Below are positions 36,001-46,516 of a DNA stretch of 54,564 nt, one piece after another. Source of the stretch: Spirogloea muscicola. Taxonomy: Eukaryota > Streptophyta > Zygnematophyceae > Spirogloeales > Spirogloeaceae. Positions within the stretch are counted from its first letter, which is position 1; each line of letters starts with the position of its first letter. The DNA lies in NCBI GenBank assembly GCA_009602725.1, contig WELB01000084.1, positions 377,743 to 432,306 on the forward strand, read 5' to 3'. Under the pieces are notes generated by a model, which was not told where the DNA came from, ran no database searches, and was given only the letters and a program-made list of their open reading frames with translations. The translations under genes were made by a program, and so were the position numbers.

Positions 36001-38943
36001 GGCGCCCGCTGGGCTGCCACCGGTTGCGGCTGCCGCACCATCAAGTGAGCAACCAAGCCAGCCAGTCGCTGCTGCAACAGCAGTCTTGCCCAGTACAGCC
36101 GCCGCTGCCACTACATCGTCGGCAAAGGCTGCCATGCCACCGGCAGCACCCACACCTGCACATGCACTGCCAGCAACGGAAGCGCGGCAGACTTACAATA
36201 CTGGGTCAACTATCTCGATGTCTGGCTCTGGTACCATGAGGCCCACCGGCGCAGGCGGCAGGGGCAGAGCAGTGCCGGCTGGACGTGGCGTGCTAGGGCC
36301 TGGCAGCCTTCGCCGCCCTCCTTTCTCACAACCCACCAAGGGCGCAGCGGGGGGCAGAGGTGGGGGCAGAGGTGTAGCAAGGGACGACCTCACCGAAAGG
36401 GCTGCATTCATGGAGGCGCAGCTCAGGCAGATGCTCCTGTCAGGCCAGCAGCGTGGGACTCCTGCTGCCCCAGAAGCGGCTGCCGCTGCCGGCGCCACTG
36501 CTGTTGCCAAGGACCCTTCCCCTGAAGGAGAGAGGAAAGCAGAGGGGGATGAGAAGGCGGAGGAGGTGAAGCCCGAGGGCGGAGCAGAGCGGGAGGGGCA
36601 TGGAGAGGAAGGTGAAATCAAGGAGGAGAAGGAGGCAGAGGAGGTGACCACGTTTCTCACTCTCAAAATAGCCCTCCTGTCTGATAGCTGATATTAAGTT
36701 ATCTAACTTTGGCCCTCGACTTTGCTAAATGCTAAGCTGATGGCATTACTTGGGCTGACGGTAAGCTCGTCTGATAACTACTGGCTGAGCAGGGTACGCG
36801 AAGAACATTGAGACGTTTCGTCCGACCCATGATCGGCACAGCACCGGCACCTCCCACGGCTCCGATGATCTCCCGCCCGTTGCCAGTGACCACCAAGGCT
36901 CCAGATCAGATGCAAGCACCGCCTGGGAGGGTTGCCGCTGCTGCCGCCACCACTGCTGCTGCCCAGGTGGAAAGCAGCAGAGACCCAACCATTGAAGCGC
37001 AACGCGCTCCCATTGAGGTCGCAAGTAGCGAACCACAACCGGCTGCTCTGGCTCTGGCTCCAGAGCCCACCAAGTCTGCGTTTTCCTCCGGCCCTGGTTC
37101 AGAGGTTGTGCTGCTTGGGAAGCGGCCCGTGCCTGAAGCAGAGGGAGATGTTCCGTCAGCAGCAAGTGCAGATGCTGCTCCTCTTGAGGGTGGTGGTCCT
37201 CCGGCCCCCAAGCGCGTAAGAGAAGCCAATGCTGCACAGACGGGTGATCTACAGGAGCCACAAGCAGGCACTACTGACGGTGCTCCTGCTGCTGCTCCTG
37301 CTGCCGCTGAGCCTGGCAAGGATCTGGCTACAGAGGCTGGCAATGCAGCGGCAGCTGATGCTTCCACTGAGCTGGTTGGTGTTTTTGTGGAGACCATCAC
37401 AGTTACTCCTATGAGCATTGCAATCGAGGAGGAAGTGTTGCTGAACGATGTTGCAGAAGCTGCCGAAGTGGAAGCAGAAGATGTTGAGGAGGAAGAGCAG
37501 CAGACGCTTGAGGTGGGTGAGGCAGAGGAGCAGGTGGCAAAGCGGCTGCGTACGGAGGAAGAGGAGACGTTGCCTGAGAAGCACGATGAGACTGACATGG
37601 ACCAGCTGGTGGAGGATGGCCCTGGTGCGGATGCCGAGGAGGGCAAGATCGAGGTCACTCCTGAGCTCCCACAAGCCCAGGTCACAGATGCGGAGGCAAG
37701 GGGCTTGGTTGTAGAGGCTGCAGCCAATACTGAAGATCAGCAGCTGGAGATGGTTGATTTGGCAGTCGGCGAGGTAGGCCATGATGTGGGGATGCCCGAG
37801 GCTGAAGCACCGGCTCTGCCAAGTGCACAGGACAACGAGGTCGCCATGGAGGAGGCAGGCGAGCAGCTCGAAGAGGCAACAGCAGCTGCTGTCACTGCAG
37901 AGACTGCCGCTGATGCTGAGGCCCCATCAAACGTTGACAATGAGGCAACGGCGCCTTCGAGCCAAGTGGAAGGGGCCCTAGTAGTAGCTGGTACTTCTGG
38001 CGAAGAGGGTGTCAGTGCACTAGCCAAGGACGCGGCTGCTGAGGCGCTGCAGCTGACCCCAGCCTCTATCAGCACCGACGCTCCAAGCGAGCCTGTCCCT
38101 CCTCAGGACTCGCCGGTCCGCATCACGCGCCGAGTTACGGCCGCTGCCCGAGGCCGAGGCCGGTTGTCTGCCGGAAAGGTGGCTGTTCTTCCGACAAGCT
38201 CTAGGGGTTGCTTGTCTCATAAGTGGCTTGGTCTGAACTACGTAAAAGATTGGTAGCTACAGGTAAGTTCTGCTTTGCTTCACTTGGAACATAAGCTCAT
38301 GTGCATACAGGAGGTGATTGTAATCTGTTACTAGGAGCTTGTACTGTCTCAGGAACCTCAAAAGGCAGGCGATGGTCTCCTGCCAGTACCTGGCGTTGGA
38401 GCAACATCCACTGGCAGTCCGGTTCAGGAGAGAGCCAGTCAGGGGGCTGCGCTCCAGCTGCTAGCCAGTGGGGAGGTGAGCACGTCCGCAGTCGGCTCCC
38501 CAAAGCGAGGAGGCAAGGTCTCGCCTGGTGGGCGCGGGGCAGTGCCGCCGTCCCCGGGAACACGGTCCGGCCGGGGCAAGGCCGGGGCAGCACAAAAACT
38601 CATGAAGGTGAACGAGTACCCTCGCCTGTCTGGCATTGCTGTGCAGCCTGTTGGCTTGTGACTCAATGGCTCATCTCTCACTGCAAGGTGCCAAATAATT
38701 TGCATCCGCACTCACTTGTCTCTTGAGCTCCTGTGCTATCAGGCGGTCAAGGAAACGCGCGTGGGCCATGCAGCTCGGGGGGCCGGCACTGCCAGGGGAG
38801 GGCGTCTCATCTCCTTGCAGGGTGCACCCAGTAAGAGTCCTTTGTGCAACTGCCTCAAGAAAGTGCTTGTCACAAAGGAATGCGCTTACTTGCAGGTCCA
38901 TTTGGCACTGGCTTTGCATGGTAGTTCTCCTTCAGAAGCATGA
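21035..38943 (+). CDS. NUA: Nuclear pore basket protein NUA/TPR (translocated promoter region homologue)
   Basis: TPR in animals, Mlp1/2 in yeast and NUA in plants form the nuclear-pore basket and act in mRNA export, SUMO homeostasis and mitotic checkpoint control. The gene has roughly 45 short exons. The first ones join exactly: 21035-21193, 21527-21679, 21960-22106, 22274-22372, 22587-22715, 22833-22850 (18 nt), 22933-23025, 23212-23277, 23541-23630, 23725-23799, 24132-24277, 24460-24571, 24843-24984, 25154-25257, 25396-25464, 25824-25952, 26324-26428 and 26661-26774. The last ones are 35807-36643, 36793-38178, 38353-38607 and 38743-38943. Diagnostic TPR/NUA segments are EQKYMAVNSENAQLEQEKAQ, IKSYLDKI (~146-153), VSGTALAASLLRDGWS (~414-429), MYEKYQEAADAWRHE, MFKRLYQEEL, RRNMGFAQTITDYQKRMRDS, REWADSKRELEQERSHTRD, MQEVIRYLRRSKET and VNLLRESNAMLREEN. 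Two-thirds of the protein is coiled coil. The C-terminal third (from 35807) is Pro/Ala-, then Glu-rich and disordered, with RR..RFVRP near 36808. It finishes with Arg/Gly-rich stretches (AARGRGRLSAGK, GRGAVPPSPGTRSGRGKAG), as in plant NUA. Identity is firm; individual middle junctions and the last exon are less certain. Confidence 0.93.
22833..22850 (+). other. 18-nt microexon of NUA
   Basis: CAAGCCATTGTCAAGGCG lies between an AG acceptor (TCTGTAG) and a GTACGT donor. It encodes six residues, QAIVKA, in phase 0 with both neighbours. It sits exactly where land-plant NUA has extra coiled-coil residues between the exon pair at 22587 and 22933. The flanking exons would also join in phase without it, so it could be skipped. 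Confidence 0.55.
31330..31376. repeat. Telomere-like TTTAGGG repeats in a NUA intron
   Basis: GGATTTGGGGTTTAAGTTTT is followed by AGGGGTTTAGGGTGTAGGGTTTAA. These are several degenerate TTTAGGG units in tandem, located between in-phase NUA coding exons (the one ending at about 31212 and the one starting at about 31454). They are therefore interstitial. Confidence 0.65.
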
Positions 38944-40219
38944 CTGATATATTTACCAGGTTCATGTGGAGATATGATGGACATCTTATGGAACTCGTCT
39001 GACATGCTCAGGTCGTGGAGTTCCACCACCTCCGGCATCCACGGATGCACCGGCTGATAGCACCAATGAAAAGGAGCCGGATGGTCAGGGATCGTAGCTT
39101 TTGCCAACCTAGAAGGGGTTCTTGGGGAGAAAGGGCTCAGCAGGTAGCTGGACATGGTCTGTTGTTTGCGAGTTTTGCAACTTTTTGAGGATAGAGGAGT
39201 GACCGCTTGCAGGCGTGGAAATAGGGCAGGCGACTGTCTTTTCATCTCTTTGCGCAGATGGTCTTGCAGCATGTAACAAATCAGCTGACTGCGAGCTGCT
39301 TAAGCTTAAGCTTGAGCTTTGAGTTGAGATGAGCTGGAGCACTCAAGCTGAGGGGAAAGTATTAGTCTTCGAGAAACAATTATTGTCATTTGCCAGGCCA
39401 AGCATGCCCGTAGAGAGTGACGTATAGAAGACAAGCTAGAAGGAGGTCACAAAATAAAGCAGATAGCTGTTGTATTCCCGGGGCTCCGTAGTACGGCAGC
39501 CAGGGCCTCTGACTGGCTGGTGAACGACAGATTGCATGCAGGAGAAGCTGCTTGAGTGCTAGAGCTGTGCACCCAGTAACAATCACAGGGACATTACTAG
39601 CAACATGACAGGTGATTGTGCAGTGATTGTGCACTGGAGTACCCATGCAGAGGTTGAATTGCAATGTTCAGAAGGCATTGAGCCCATGAGACATTTCACT
39701 TAGAGCTTTGCTCCTGATTAGAGCTTTGCTCTTAAATTTTGTGTACAGAGGAGGCTCAAGTGGCTTCTCCACGAGCAAGAGTCCTCACTATTGTGAAGCT
39801 AATCTGTTGGAAGCCCCCAAGGGTGCCTATCAAGAGACTGGCGAAGTGCTAGCAACTAACCAAGAGGAAGCAGGCAGGCTGGCCTTGATCAAACGCAGCA
39901 TGCGTTGGGCAAGCAGGCGGCTAAACAGCTGATGCAGCTGCTGCAATGTGCCAGGCACAAAGAGCACTCTCTGCTCAGAAGTCAGCGAAGGTTGTGGACT
40001 GGCTACAGTTGGCTGCCCTCACTTGACTAGCCAACAGTAGCGCGACATGGTGCGGCTCACTCGGAGGCCTTCAGCTTTGCCTGCACCATTGCTGAAAGCA
40101 GCACACTCCAGTCTGCCGGCTAGCTTGTATGTGCCGGCTAGCTCGTTGTGGAGGCCTCCGCAGCGGCGTGCTATGGTGTGTTGTGGAGTGTGGAAGTGCT
40201 TGGTGTTATTGTGGCACAC
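38944..40219. other. Spacer downstream of NUA
   Basis: About 1.3 kb without a recognisable exon. It contains a small run of alternating CTTAAG/AAGCTT words (39298-39320) and scattered low-similarity repeats (GAGCTTTGCTC twice near 39705-39730). It probably includes the NUA 3' UTR. No hairpin tails are found here. Confidence 0.4.
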
Positions 40220-40534
40220 TCAGTCATACTCTGCCTCAATGAGGTCGTCAGAGAGGCAGACGAGGAGCGGGGGCCCCCAGTGCCGCAGCGAGCTCCAGGC
40301 CCCGTGGGGATTGCTCTCGTCGTCCTCCTCCTCCGAGTCAGCGTCAGAGCGCAGGTCCGAGAGCTCCTCCGTCAGGCTCCAGCTGTAGGCCTCGTCGTCC
40401 GCTGGCGTCGGCGGCGGCGACGACGACGGCGGCGGCGGCGCAGAGCCTAGAAAGGCCTCCAGCGAATTGAGCAGGGACGCCAGCGCCGGCAGGAGGCCAC
40501 CAGCTGCGCCGGACGGCAGGCGGGCGACCTCCAT
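40220..40534 (-). CDS. Hypothetical protein, Pro/Ser-rich with acidic C-terminal half
   Basis: A single open frame of 104 aa runs from the ATG at 40534 to a stop at 40220. A hydrophobic start (GGLLPALASLLNSLEAFLGS) is followed by a Pro/Ser run, an acidic stretch (DLRSDADSEEEDDES), and the hydrophobic HWGPPLLVCLSDDLIEAEYD end. No family was recognised. In favour of a real gene are the clear change in composition along the protein, the GC-rich island just upstream, and the opposite strand to NUA, as the alternating pattern predicts. Against it, GC-rich sequence opens frames by chance, and no second exon could be found. It could be an initial exon instead of a complete gene. Confidence 0.3.
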   Translation of the reverse strand: MEVARLPSGAAGGLLPALASLLNSLEAFLGSAPPPPSSSPPPTPADDEAYSWSLTEELSDLRSDADSEEEDDESNPHGAWSSLRHWGPPLLVCLSDDLIEAEYD

Positions 40535-41190
40535 GTCCTCGCCCGGGCCTCCTCCTGCTGCCTGCCGAGAGTCTTGGACCAGGCGCAGTGGCGGCGGCAG
40601 TGGCGGCGGCGGAGGGCTGAGAGAGCGCTGAGGATGGACAGCGCAAACGGAGGACCGCTTGGCCGGGGGGGGNGCCGAGAGGGGAAGTGGGCGAAGTGGG
40701 CGATGTGTGGGTCTTCGGGGTGCTGCGGCTAAGAGGAGGAGAGGAAGCTGTGAGGAAGGAGGGAGGAGAGGAGGGAGGTGGGGGCGACCCCCTCTCCTCG
40801 CCTCCCTCCCCTCCCTCCGCCGGCGCCGTGGTGCCCGCCCGCACGGGCGCCTGCCGGGGGTGGTGGGGGCCAACAGCTCCTCCCTCCGTGTCTCTCGGGC
40901 CCTGCCCGGCGCGGTCGGGCAGGTGCTTGGAAAGCTCCCCCGCCTCCAGGGACCCGGGGCGCGGCCGGAGTTTGTCGCCGAGCGCCGGAGCAGGTGCCCT
41001 GCTGTGTGAACAATCGTCTGCGGACCTCGACCTCGGGCCGGCCGCGTGCGAGGACCCCAGCTTCTCCCACCACTGTGCTGTCCAGCTTGTCCGGCCGTCA
41101 GGTGGCTGCCACGTAGCACCCGAAAGCCGTCGAGCCCGCCGCGCGACGAGCCGGACGTCCCGCGACCATGGGGGTGAAACAGTGGGGAGA
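40535..41190. promoter_or_regulatory. GC-rich island
   Basis: Some 650 bp is strongly GC-rich, with G and C runs (for example 40666-40672, before the n at 40673) and open frames in nearly all frames, which is typical of composition and not coding. It resembles the promoter islands before SFR2, CRIPT and NUA and may serve the minus-strand frame that starts at 40534. Confidence 0.35.
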
Positions 41191-41559
41191 TAAGGAGGCC
41201 TTGCCTGAGTGTTATCTTATGCTAACCGCCTCCGTGCCCGCCACCCTTGAATGACTACATTACATGACGGAGGGCTGTGTCGCCACACCACCCTGGTATG
41301 AACACGTGGCTGCAGACTGCAATCCTGCCACCATGCGGCTTGCTGCTCACCCCTTGCTAGAGCTTCATCATCGCCTTTGTGCTAGTTTATACTAAGTGAC
41401 CAATCCTCAGTGGTAACTCATTTGACTGTGAAAACCCTCGGCATAAAACAAGGTCTGAACGAGCCAGAACAGGATGAGACCACAGCTCATCAATCACTCA
41501 TCAGCAAAGTGGGTGAGAGCTGTGAAAAGGAAGTAGCAAGCTCTTTAACAAGCCTTTCT

Positions 41560-42230
41560 TTGGGAAAGCCGCTACTTCTTTAACAAACCAATGGACAAGG
41601 ACAAGGAGTGTGGCTCTCCCACATGGGGCAAGGGCTGTGAACAGCCAGCCCTAATACTAGAGACAAAGGTCCGAAAGGGCCAAAATGCGCTTTCCCAAAG
41701 CTTTCCCGGTAGGAAATTACTTTGTCCAATGGGTGCCGCAATTTGAGAGGACTAGCAGCCTGAAAGCTATTTCCTTGACGACAGCCCAAAGCTTTGGGAA
41801 GGTGGGAAGGATGAGGACGCTTCCAGGAGAGGGCGGTGGCTGAGAGAGGCCAGCCCAGAGAAAAGAATGAACAAAGTTCGAATGTTTGGAGCGCGTTTTG
41901 GCCCCTAAGGACCTTGTCAAGTCTTTTCGGGCTGGCTGTTCACAGCCCATGGCCCCTTTGCGACAGCCACTTTCTCACAGCCATTGCCCCACATCGGAAA
42001 GAGCCATTTCTTCTCGCAGCCCCTCGCCCCTTCAGTAGACGCTGCTTCTCTCTTCTCTATTTCAGACATTGGCCCCTCTTGGAAACCTCTTTTCGAAGAA
42101 TGGCTCTCACACAGGCTGCTCAACCACTGCCCAAAGCACTGGTCCTACTTGGCTGGCCACTCACAGCCTTTGCCCCTCGATGGTGAATTCCGCTTGCCGC
42201 ACCTGCCTTCTCCTATCTCTGTCTGAGGGA
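41560..42230. repeat. Hairpin-tail cluster with serial TCACAGCC motifs
   Basis: Hairpins lie at 41632-41651 (minus orientation), 41838-41856 (minus) and 41929-41948 (plus, preceded by GACCTTGTCAAGTCTTTTCG). From 41940 to 42180 the sequence repeats degenerate modules of the type TCACAGCC(A)TTGCCCC followed by ...GAGCCA(C/T)TTCT. These look like successive tail ends, as if several tails inserted into one another. No coding part is visible. Confidence 0.55.
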
Positions 42231-42512
42231 CGAGACCTCATGCCGCCTCGCGACTGGACTGCTTGCATGCCCCAGTGCTACCCTTCCCGTTTCATACTTC
42301 TTTCGGCACCTATGGACCGTGGCCAATTTGGGGGCTCTGATGAAGACCGTCGTCTGGATTCTCTCGATCACTTCCAGCAGCCCATTCAGACCTTCTTCCT
42401 TGTCATAGGAGAAACAACTCTTCTGATGCAAGGCTGTGAGAAAATATGACCAATATGACCAAGTACAAAGGCAAGCACATCTCCTGACGTAGCAGCTAGC
42501 ATCTAGCAGCTT

Positions 42513-42692
42513 CTGGAGCTGCTAGAGGAGTGGGGCAGCAGCAGTGGCACGAGGAATGGAGGGGGGGGGGGGAAGAGGGCCGGAAGTGCCAACTGCGGCC
42601 TTGTTGATCTGTCCTGCTGGAGCTGCTAGAGGAGTGGGGCAGCAGTAGTAGCAGGAGGGATGGCAGGGGGGGGAAGGAGGGCCGAAAGTGCC
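42513..42692. repeat. Tandem duplication, ~102-bp period, with poly(G) runs
   Basis: CTGGAGCTGCTAGAGGAGTG at about 42513 recurs at about 42617. Each copy continues with GGGGCAGCAG..., a variable AGGA/GGGA segment, a long G run (12 or more Gs in copy one, 8-9 in copy two), then AGGGCC..AAGTGCC. The copies differ by point changes. The G runs could be error-prone in sequencing or form G-quadruplexes. Confidence 0.7.
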
Positions 42693-42749
42693 GATGAGAA
42701 AAAGAGCCAGCTTATTCAAATTGATAGCAGTGTGAGAGATGTTAGTGAG

Positions 42750-43090
42750 CTCTTCAGCAGGGGCTGTGAAAAGCCAGCCTAAAAAGGATGGACAAGATCC
42801 CAAGGGGCCCGAAGGAGAGAGAAGGCGCGCGGAGCGCTTGAAGTAAAAGCACTAAGAAAGGGGCCAGGGGAAGTACGAAGAACAACAAGCACAGAAAAGA
42901 AACGAAGCAGCTACGAAGCACTCAGTAACCCCTGCTAAGCAGCCTCAGGTCAGAGAGACTGGGTTCCTGGAAGCGGGTCCCCTGGCCAGAGTCAGAGGCA
43001 GCAGCGAGGGCTCTGCCTGCACGCAGGTGCAGCGCGCGGGCCATAGACCTCTGCAGCGAGACGGCCAAGCGCATGCAGTAAAAGGGAGGC
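42750..43090 (-). mobile_element. 5'-truncated retroelement copy (last ~50 codons, 3' UTR, hairpin tail)
   Basis: The minus strand from about 43080 reads CMRLAVSLQRSMARALHLRA, then GRALAAASDSGQGTRFQEP and SDLRLLSRGY with an intact TGA (about 42927-42929). About 150 bp of 3' UTR follow, closely similar to that of the copy at 8146-8960, and the tail hairpin is at 42761-42780 (GGGGCTGTGAAAAGCCAGCC). Coding similarity ends abruptly at about 43085, which marks the 5' truncation point. This fragment best shows what an intact 3' end of the family looks like. Confidence 0.75.
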
Positions 43091-44340
43091 CACTTCAAGC
43101 CAATACATTGAAGGCCCGAAAGCGGCAATGCCATTCTTTCTCCCTGTCAACGGAGGGCTGCTCTGCGGCCAACCTCGTGTGGTAGCTGGCGGCTGTGCTT
43201 GTCGCACTATTGCACGCACCTGTGTGCCATTTCGTGCCCTTGAAACTACAGCCACAACAGGTCGGGCGGGGAAGGCAGGCCGGCCGCTGGTCGCCCCGCG
43301 GAGCGCGCCGTCGGCTGCGCGTCAAGGCCCAGCCGCCTCCTGCCCGGTGCTGCTTGACGAGGCTGGCATGGTGCCTGCACAGTAATCTGTCGGCCCGCCA
43401 CGAGGCTCAGGGCCACGAGGCTGCCGGCCCGGCCCGTCTGCCACCGCCAACCGGGCTGTTTGCACACGGCTTGCCCGCCCTCACTGCTTGACCCGCATCA
43501 ACTGCAGATCTCAGCGCATCTCGCAAGCTTCAAGGCCCGTTCCGGCTCTTGGGAGGCTCCAATGTGCAATCTGAATATGTGTAATATGTCATTGCGATCC
43601 TTTAGTCCCCTACCATGTGACCTCGCTATGCGACAGATGCCGAACTCCACACCCAAGTGAAGAGAAACGAGAGCTCGTTTTCCAACGGGAAAGAGGAGCT
43701 TCATAGCGTAGCTGTATGATTTAGCGCCATTGGACCTCGTCCAATGTTGGGCTGGCCTTTCATAAGAACTTCCTTTTTCTCACAAGGAGAGGCTTGTGAG
43801 GCAGCCTTGGATCTCCCATAGCCGTTAACTCACGAGTGGGCGGCAGGCAGGGCCTCCACCTACCCACGCGCGCCACCGTGCCCGACGTCCTGCGACGCTG
43901 TCAGGTGGAAATCACGTGCGGATGTCGTTGCGAATGTGGGGCGGGCGCCGGGTCGCGACGACAGGCGGAGTAGGGCGCCCGACAACGCAGGCGACCTGGC
44001 CCGCCCGCCAGCCCGACATTTGGACCCCTCCAATGCCTTCCCCAGCTGTTTGCACCTACACCCACAGTTCTTTCCTCCTGTGCCCTCGAAAATTCCACGC
44101 CCTCCACGGCCGTGCGCCTCACCCCGCTGGCGCTCATAGCCCCACTGGACTCCCAGCACAGCTATCCACCGGCCCAAGATCTTGGCGTCCGCTGCCCCGC
44201 TCGCTCGGTTACGACCCATCGATCTTGAGATCTCTTCACCCGCCACCTCGTCATCATTGTCGTCATCACTGTCCTAGCCTTTAGTCAAGCTACTCTGACT
44301 TGCGGCTGCTGACTAGGAGTTATTTTAGCACCTATTTGTA
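43091..44340. other. Unassigned interval with degenerate repeats
   Basis: GC-rich stretches (43250-43500, 43840-44220) have open frames on both strands but no recognisable domain. A half tail hairpin (GGGCTGGCCTTTCA) lies at 43749-43762. Another degenerate C-terminal remnant, GCGGCTGCTGACTAGGAGTTAT (LLTRSY, stop lost), lies at 44303-44324. No gene was supported. Confidence 0.4.
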
Positions 44341-44420
44341 TTTAGCAACTTGAGCTTCAGCGCCTTCTGGCCAATTCGGACCATGGCCATCCTCCTGTGG
44401 GCTGGCCTTTCACAGCCACA
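44303..44420 (+). mobile_element. Degenerate retroelement 3' tail
   Basis: The LLTRSY remnant (about 44306-44324) is followed by CGCCTTCTGGCCAATTCGGACCATGGCCATCC and a hairpin GGGCTGGCCTTTCACAGCC at 44399-44417. This is the standard C-terminus, 3' UTR and hairpin order, shortened to about 100 bp. Confidence 0.55.
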
Positions 44421-45940
44421 GTCCCTTACTGGGAGTACTAGGAAGAGCTTCGTTGTCAAAGTCACCAGCCCCCTCTTGCATTGCCTCTGGAGAGCTTCCA
44501 TGCTTGGATACATGGGGTGCCCTAAGCAAGTACCATGTTCTCAAATAGCCAGTGTTTATTGATCGCAACCCTTACTCTCCATGGACTTGTTGTGACGTTC
44601 AGGATGACCAGGCACTGAATAGAGCAGGTCGACCCCACACCCAGCTCGTCCATGCACATCTAGTGCATACAGTTGTCCATGTGTTGGTCACGCACTCGCT
44701 AGACTTTACCTTGCACCTTCAGGCCGGTGCTTAGATGCTGCTATACTTAGCCATGGGGTTTTACTCTTCCGGTAAACTGTCTGGTACCGTCTGCTCTCTC
44801 GCCTACTGGGCTTGCATGATGGCCACGTCGCTAATGCTTGCTTGGAATGTGGGCAAGTCTGCATCACACAACCAATACATTACCCATTGCAGTAAATGCA
44901 TTACCTCACCAATGCTTCTGGGCATATCTTGCCAGCTGGTCCTACAGAGACATCGCTCTTTGCAGTCTCTGATGGATCGCAGAGTGTGCCTCATTATCTG
45001 CCGCTGTACTCTGTCTTCATTTTGCCACGGACCTTTGCATAATGTAGTATTGATAGTCCCTCTATTTGTCTGTGCCTGGCAACCTTAATCTTGACTTATG
45101 GTGTGGCAGGCCTCTGCCAGCAATGGCCATGTCGTGGTAGCGCTGGCCCTTCATACAAGCATACAGGCCCTTCATCAATTTATGATCGAGGAGTTTCCCA
45201 AGTTACATAGACGAGGGGCACACAGCTACCACCCTAGGGATGGCATGCGAGAGGGCTGACCCAATTGCCACACTTTGACCTTCTCGACCTTCCATGGCGG
45301 AGCCTTTTCGATGTGAGAGCATGACACCATTACAAATCAGATGCTAATTTATGCCACACCTTCACGTGGGAGCGCAGCACCACACACATCTAGGGGCGTC
45401 AATGGGAGCTCCGGCAGCTGACATCCCACCAATTGGTCGCTGAACAGCGATCAAGTGATAAGTCCTCTGCCCCTACTCTTGAGACAGGAGCATGCCCACC
45501 CGTCTTTTCTTGAATTTGCCAATGCGGTATGAGCTGGTTGTGTTTGCGGTGCTGCGTTTGGCTTGCTCGCTTGCTAAGAAGAAGGAATGGCCGCTCCACA
45601 ACAGCCGCAAGCACGCTGTTTTTGCTATTTGCCAGTCTTCAGAAATTTGTAGACTGGAAGACTGGAAAACCTCAAGCTGTCTATCGTGGATGGGAAGGTA
45701 GGATGCTTGCAGCCCTTATCCTCACTGCATGAACGAATGGATGATTCGGCCTGGCCTTCACTTCATTTCATGCGCACCGCAAGGCCTGTTCATGAGAGAA
45801 AGTGTGCAGCTCGAATGAAAGGAGAAGAAGAAGACCAGATCATGCTAGTACACAATTCAAGCAAAAGCCAGTGCACTGAATGGGGCTACACAGAGCGAAG
45901 TCCTATGCTGTGGTGGGCTGAGGTAACAGTGTGTAAGCCG
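44421..45940. other. Intergenic sequence, nothing recognised
   Basis: About 1.5 kb of mixed composition. The plus-strand frame 44735-45088 has no recognised motif, and codon use and splice context do not support it. No hairpin tails are found here. It may hold old, unrecognisable insertions. Confidence 0.35.
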
Positions 45941-45949
45941 GCTGAAGCG

Positions 45950-46100
45950 TGACTTCAGTACCCACGGGTGAGCACAAGTATATTCGACAGATTAAAAGTT
46001 GGGAAGCCGGAGCACCGCCACAAAGCCAGCGGCCTTTCTTTAAGCGCGCCCAGCACGCTGATAAACAGACATGCTTGGGGTAGTACCGCCGCTGCGTCAA
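45950..46100 (-). mobile_element. Retroelement C-terminal fragment (VLTRGY type)
   Basis: At 45952-45972 the minus strand reads GTGCTCACCCGTGGGTACTG, encoding VLTRGY and then a stop. Upstream on that strand are the TTGGGAAGCCGGAGCACCGC and CAGCACGCTGATAAACAGAC segments shared with 53594-53660 and 15745-15775. The rest is degenerate. Confidence 0.55.
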
Positions 46101-46249
46101 CCCGCCACCGTAGCATAGGGCTTCGTTACATGTAGCCCCAGTTTCTGCACTAGCTTTTGCCTGAACAGTGTATTGGCTTCAGTTGGCCACCCTCACATTG
46201 CTGCGCACCGCGCGCCTTCTCTCTCTTCATGCGCATGGTGCTCCATCAT

Positions 46250-46345
46250 TCGTTCTTCTGGGCTGGCCTCTCACAGCCACCGCCATCTACCGGAAGCGTT
46301 CTTGCTTCCCAATGGAGTGAGCCAGGCTTCCGGGCTTTCCAGCCG
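46250..46345 (+). repeat. Isolated hairpin tail
   Basis: TTCGTTCTTCTGGGCTGGCC is followed by TCTCACAGCCACCGCC, with the hairpin at 46259-46278, in plus orientation. It has no coding part. It lies just before the largest coding copy on the same strand. Confidence 0.55.
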
Positions 46346-46516
46346 CCGGGCAAGCCCTCCCGTTTCTTCTGCCTCCCGTTCCTGTTTTCCATCACGCTGT
46401 TATTAGCTTAGCCACCTTAGCTTAGTGGTTGGACTTATTAAGCCCCAAGTATTGCACTACCTTTTGCCTGAAACAGTGTATTGGCTTACATTGGCCCGTT
46501 CACTTTACCACCGCCT

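Noticed and set aside
35736-36239. Long open frames opposite and alongside the NUA C-terminal exon, including minus-strand frames of 90-270 aa between 35736 and 38075
   Set aside because: They are shadows of a GC-rich, compositionally biased coding exon. The plus frame continues NUA in phase and has the RG-rich C-terminus.
44735-45088. Possible multi-span membrane protein on the plus strand
   Set aside because: Hydrophobic residues are scattered among many Cys and Ser, there is no family motif, and no splice partners were found.
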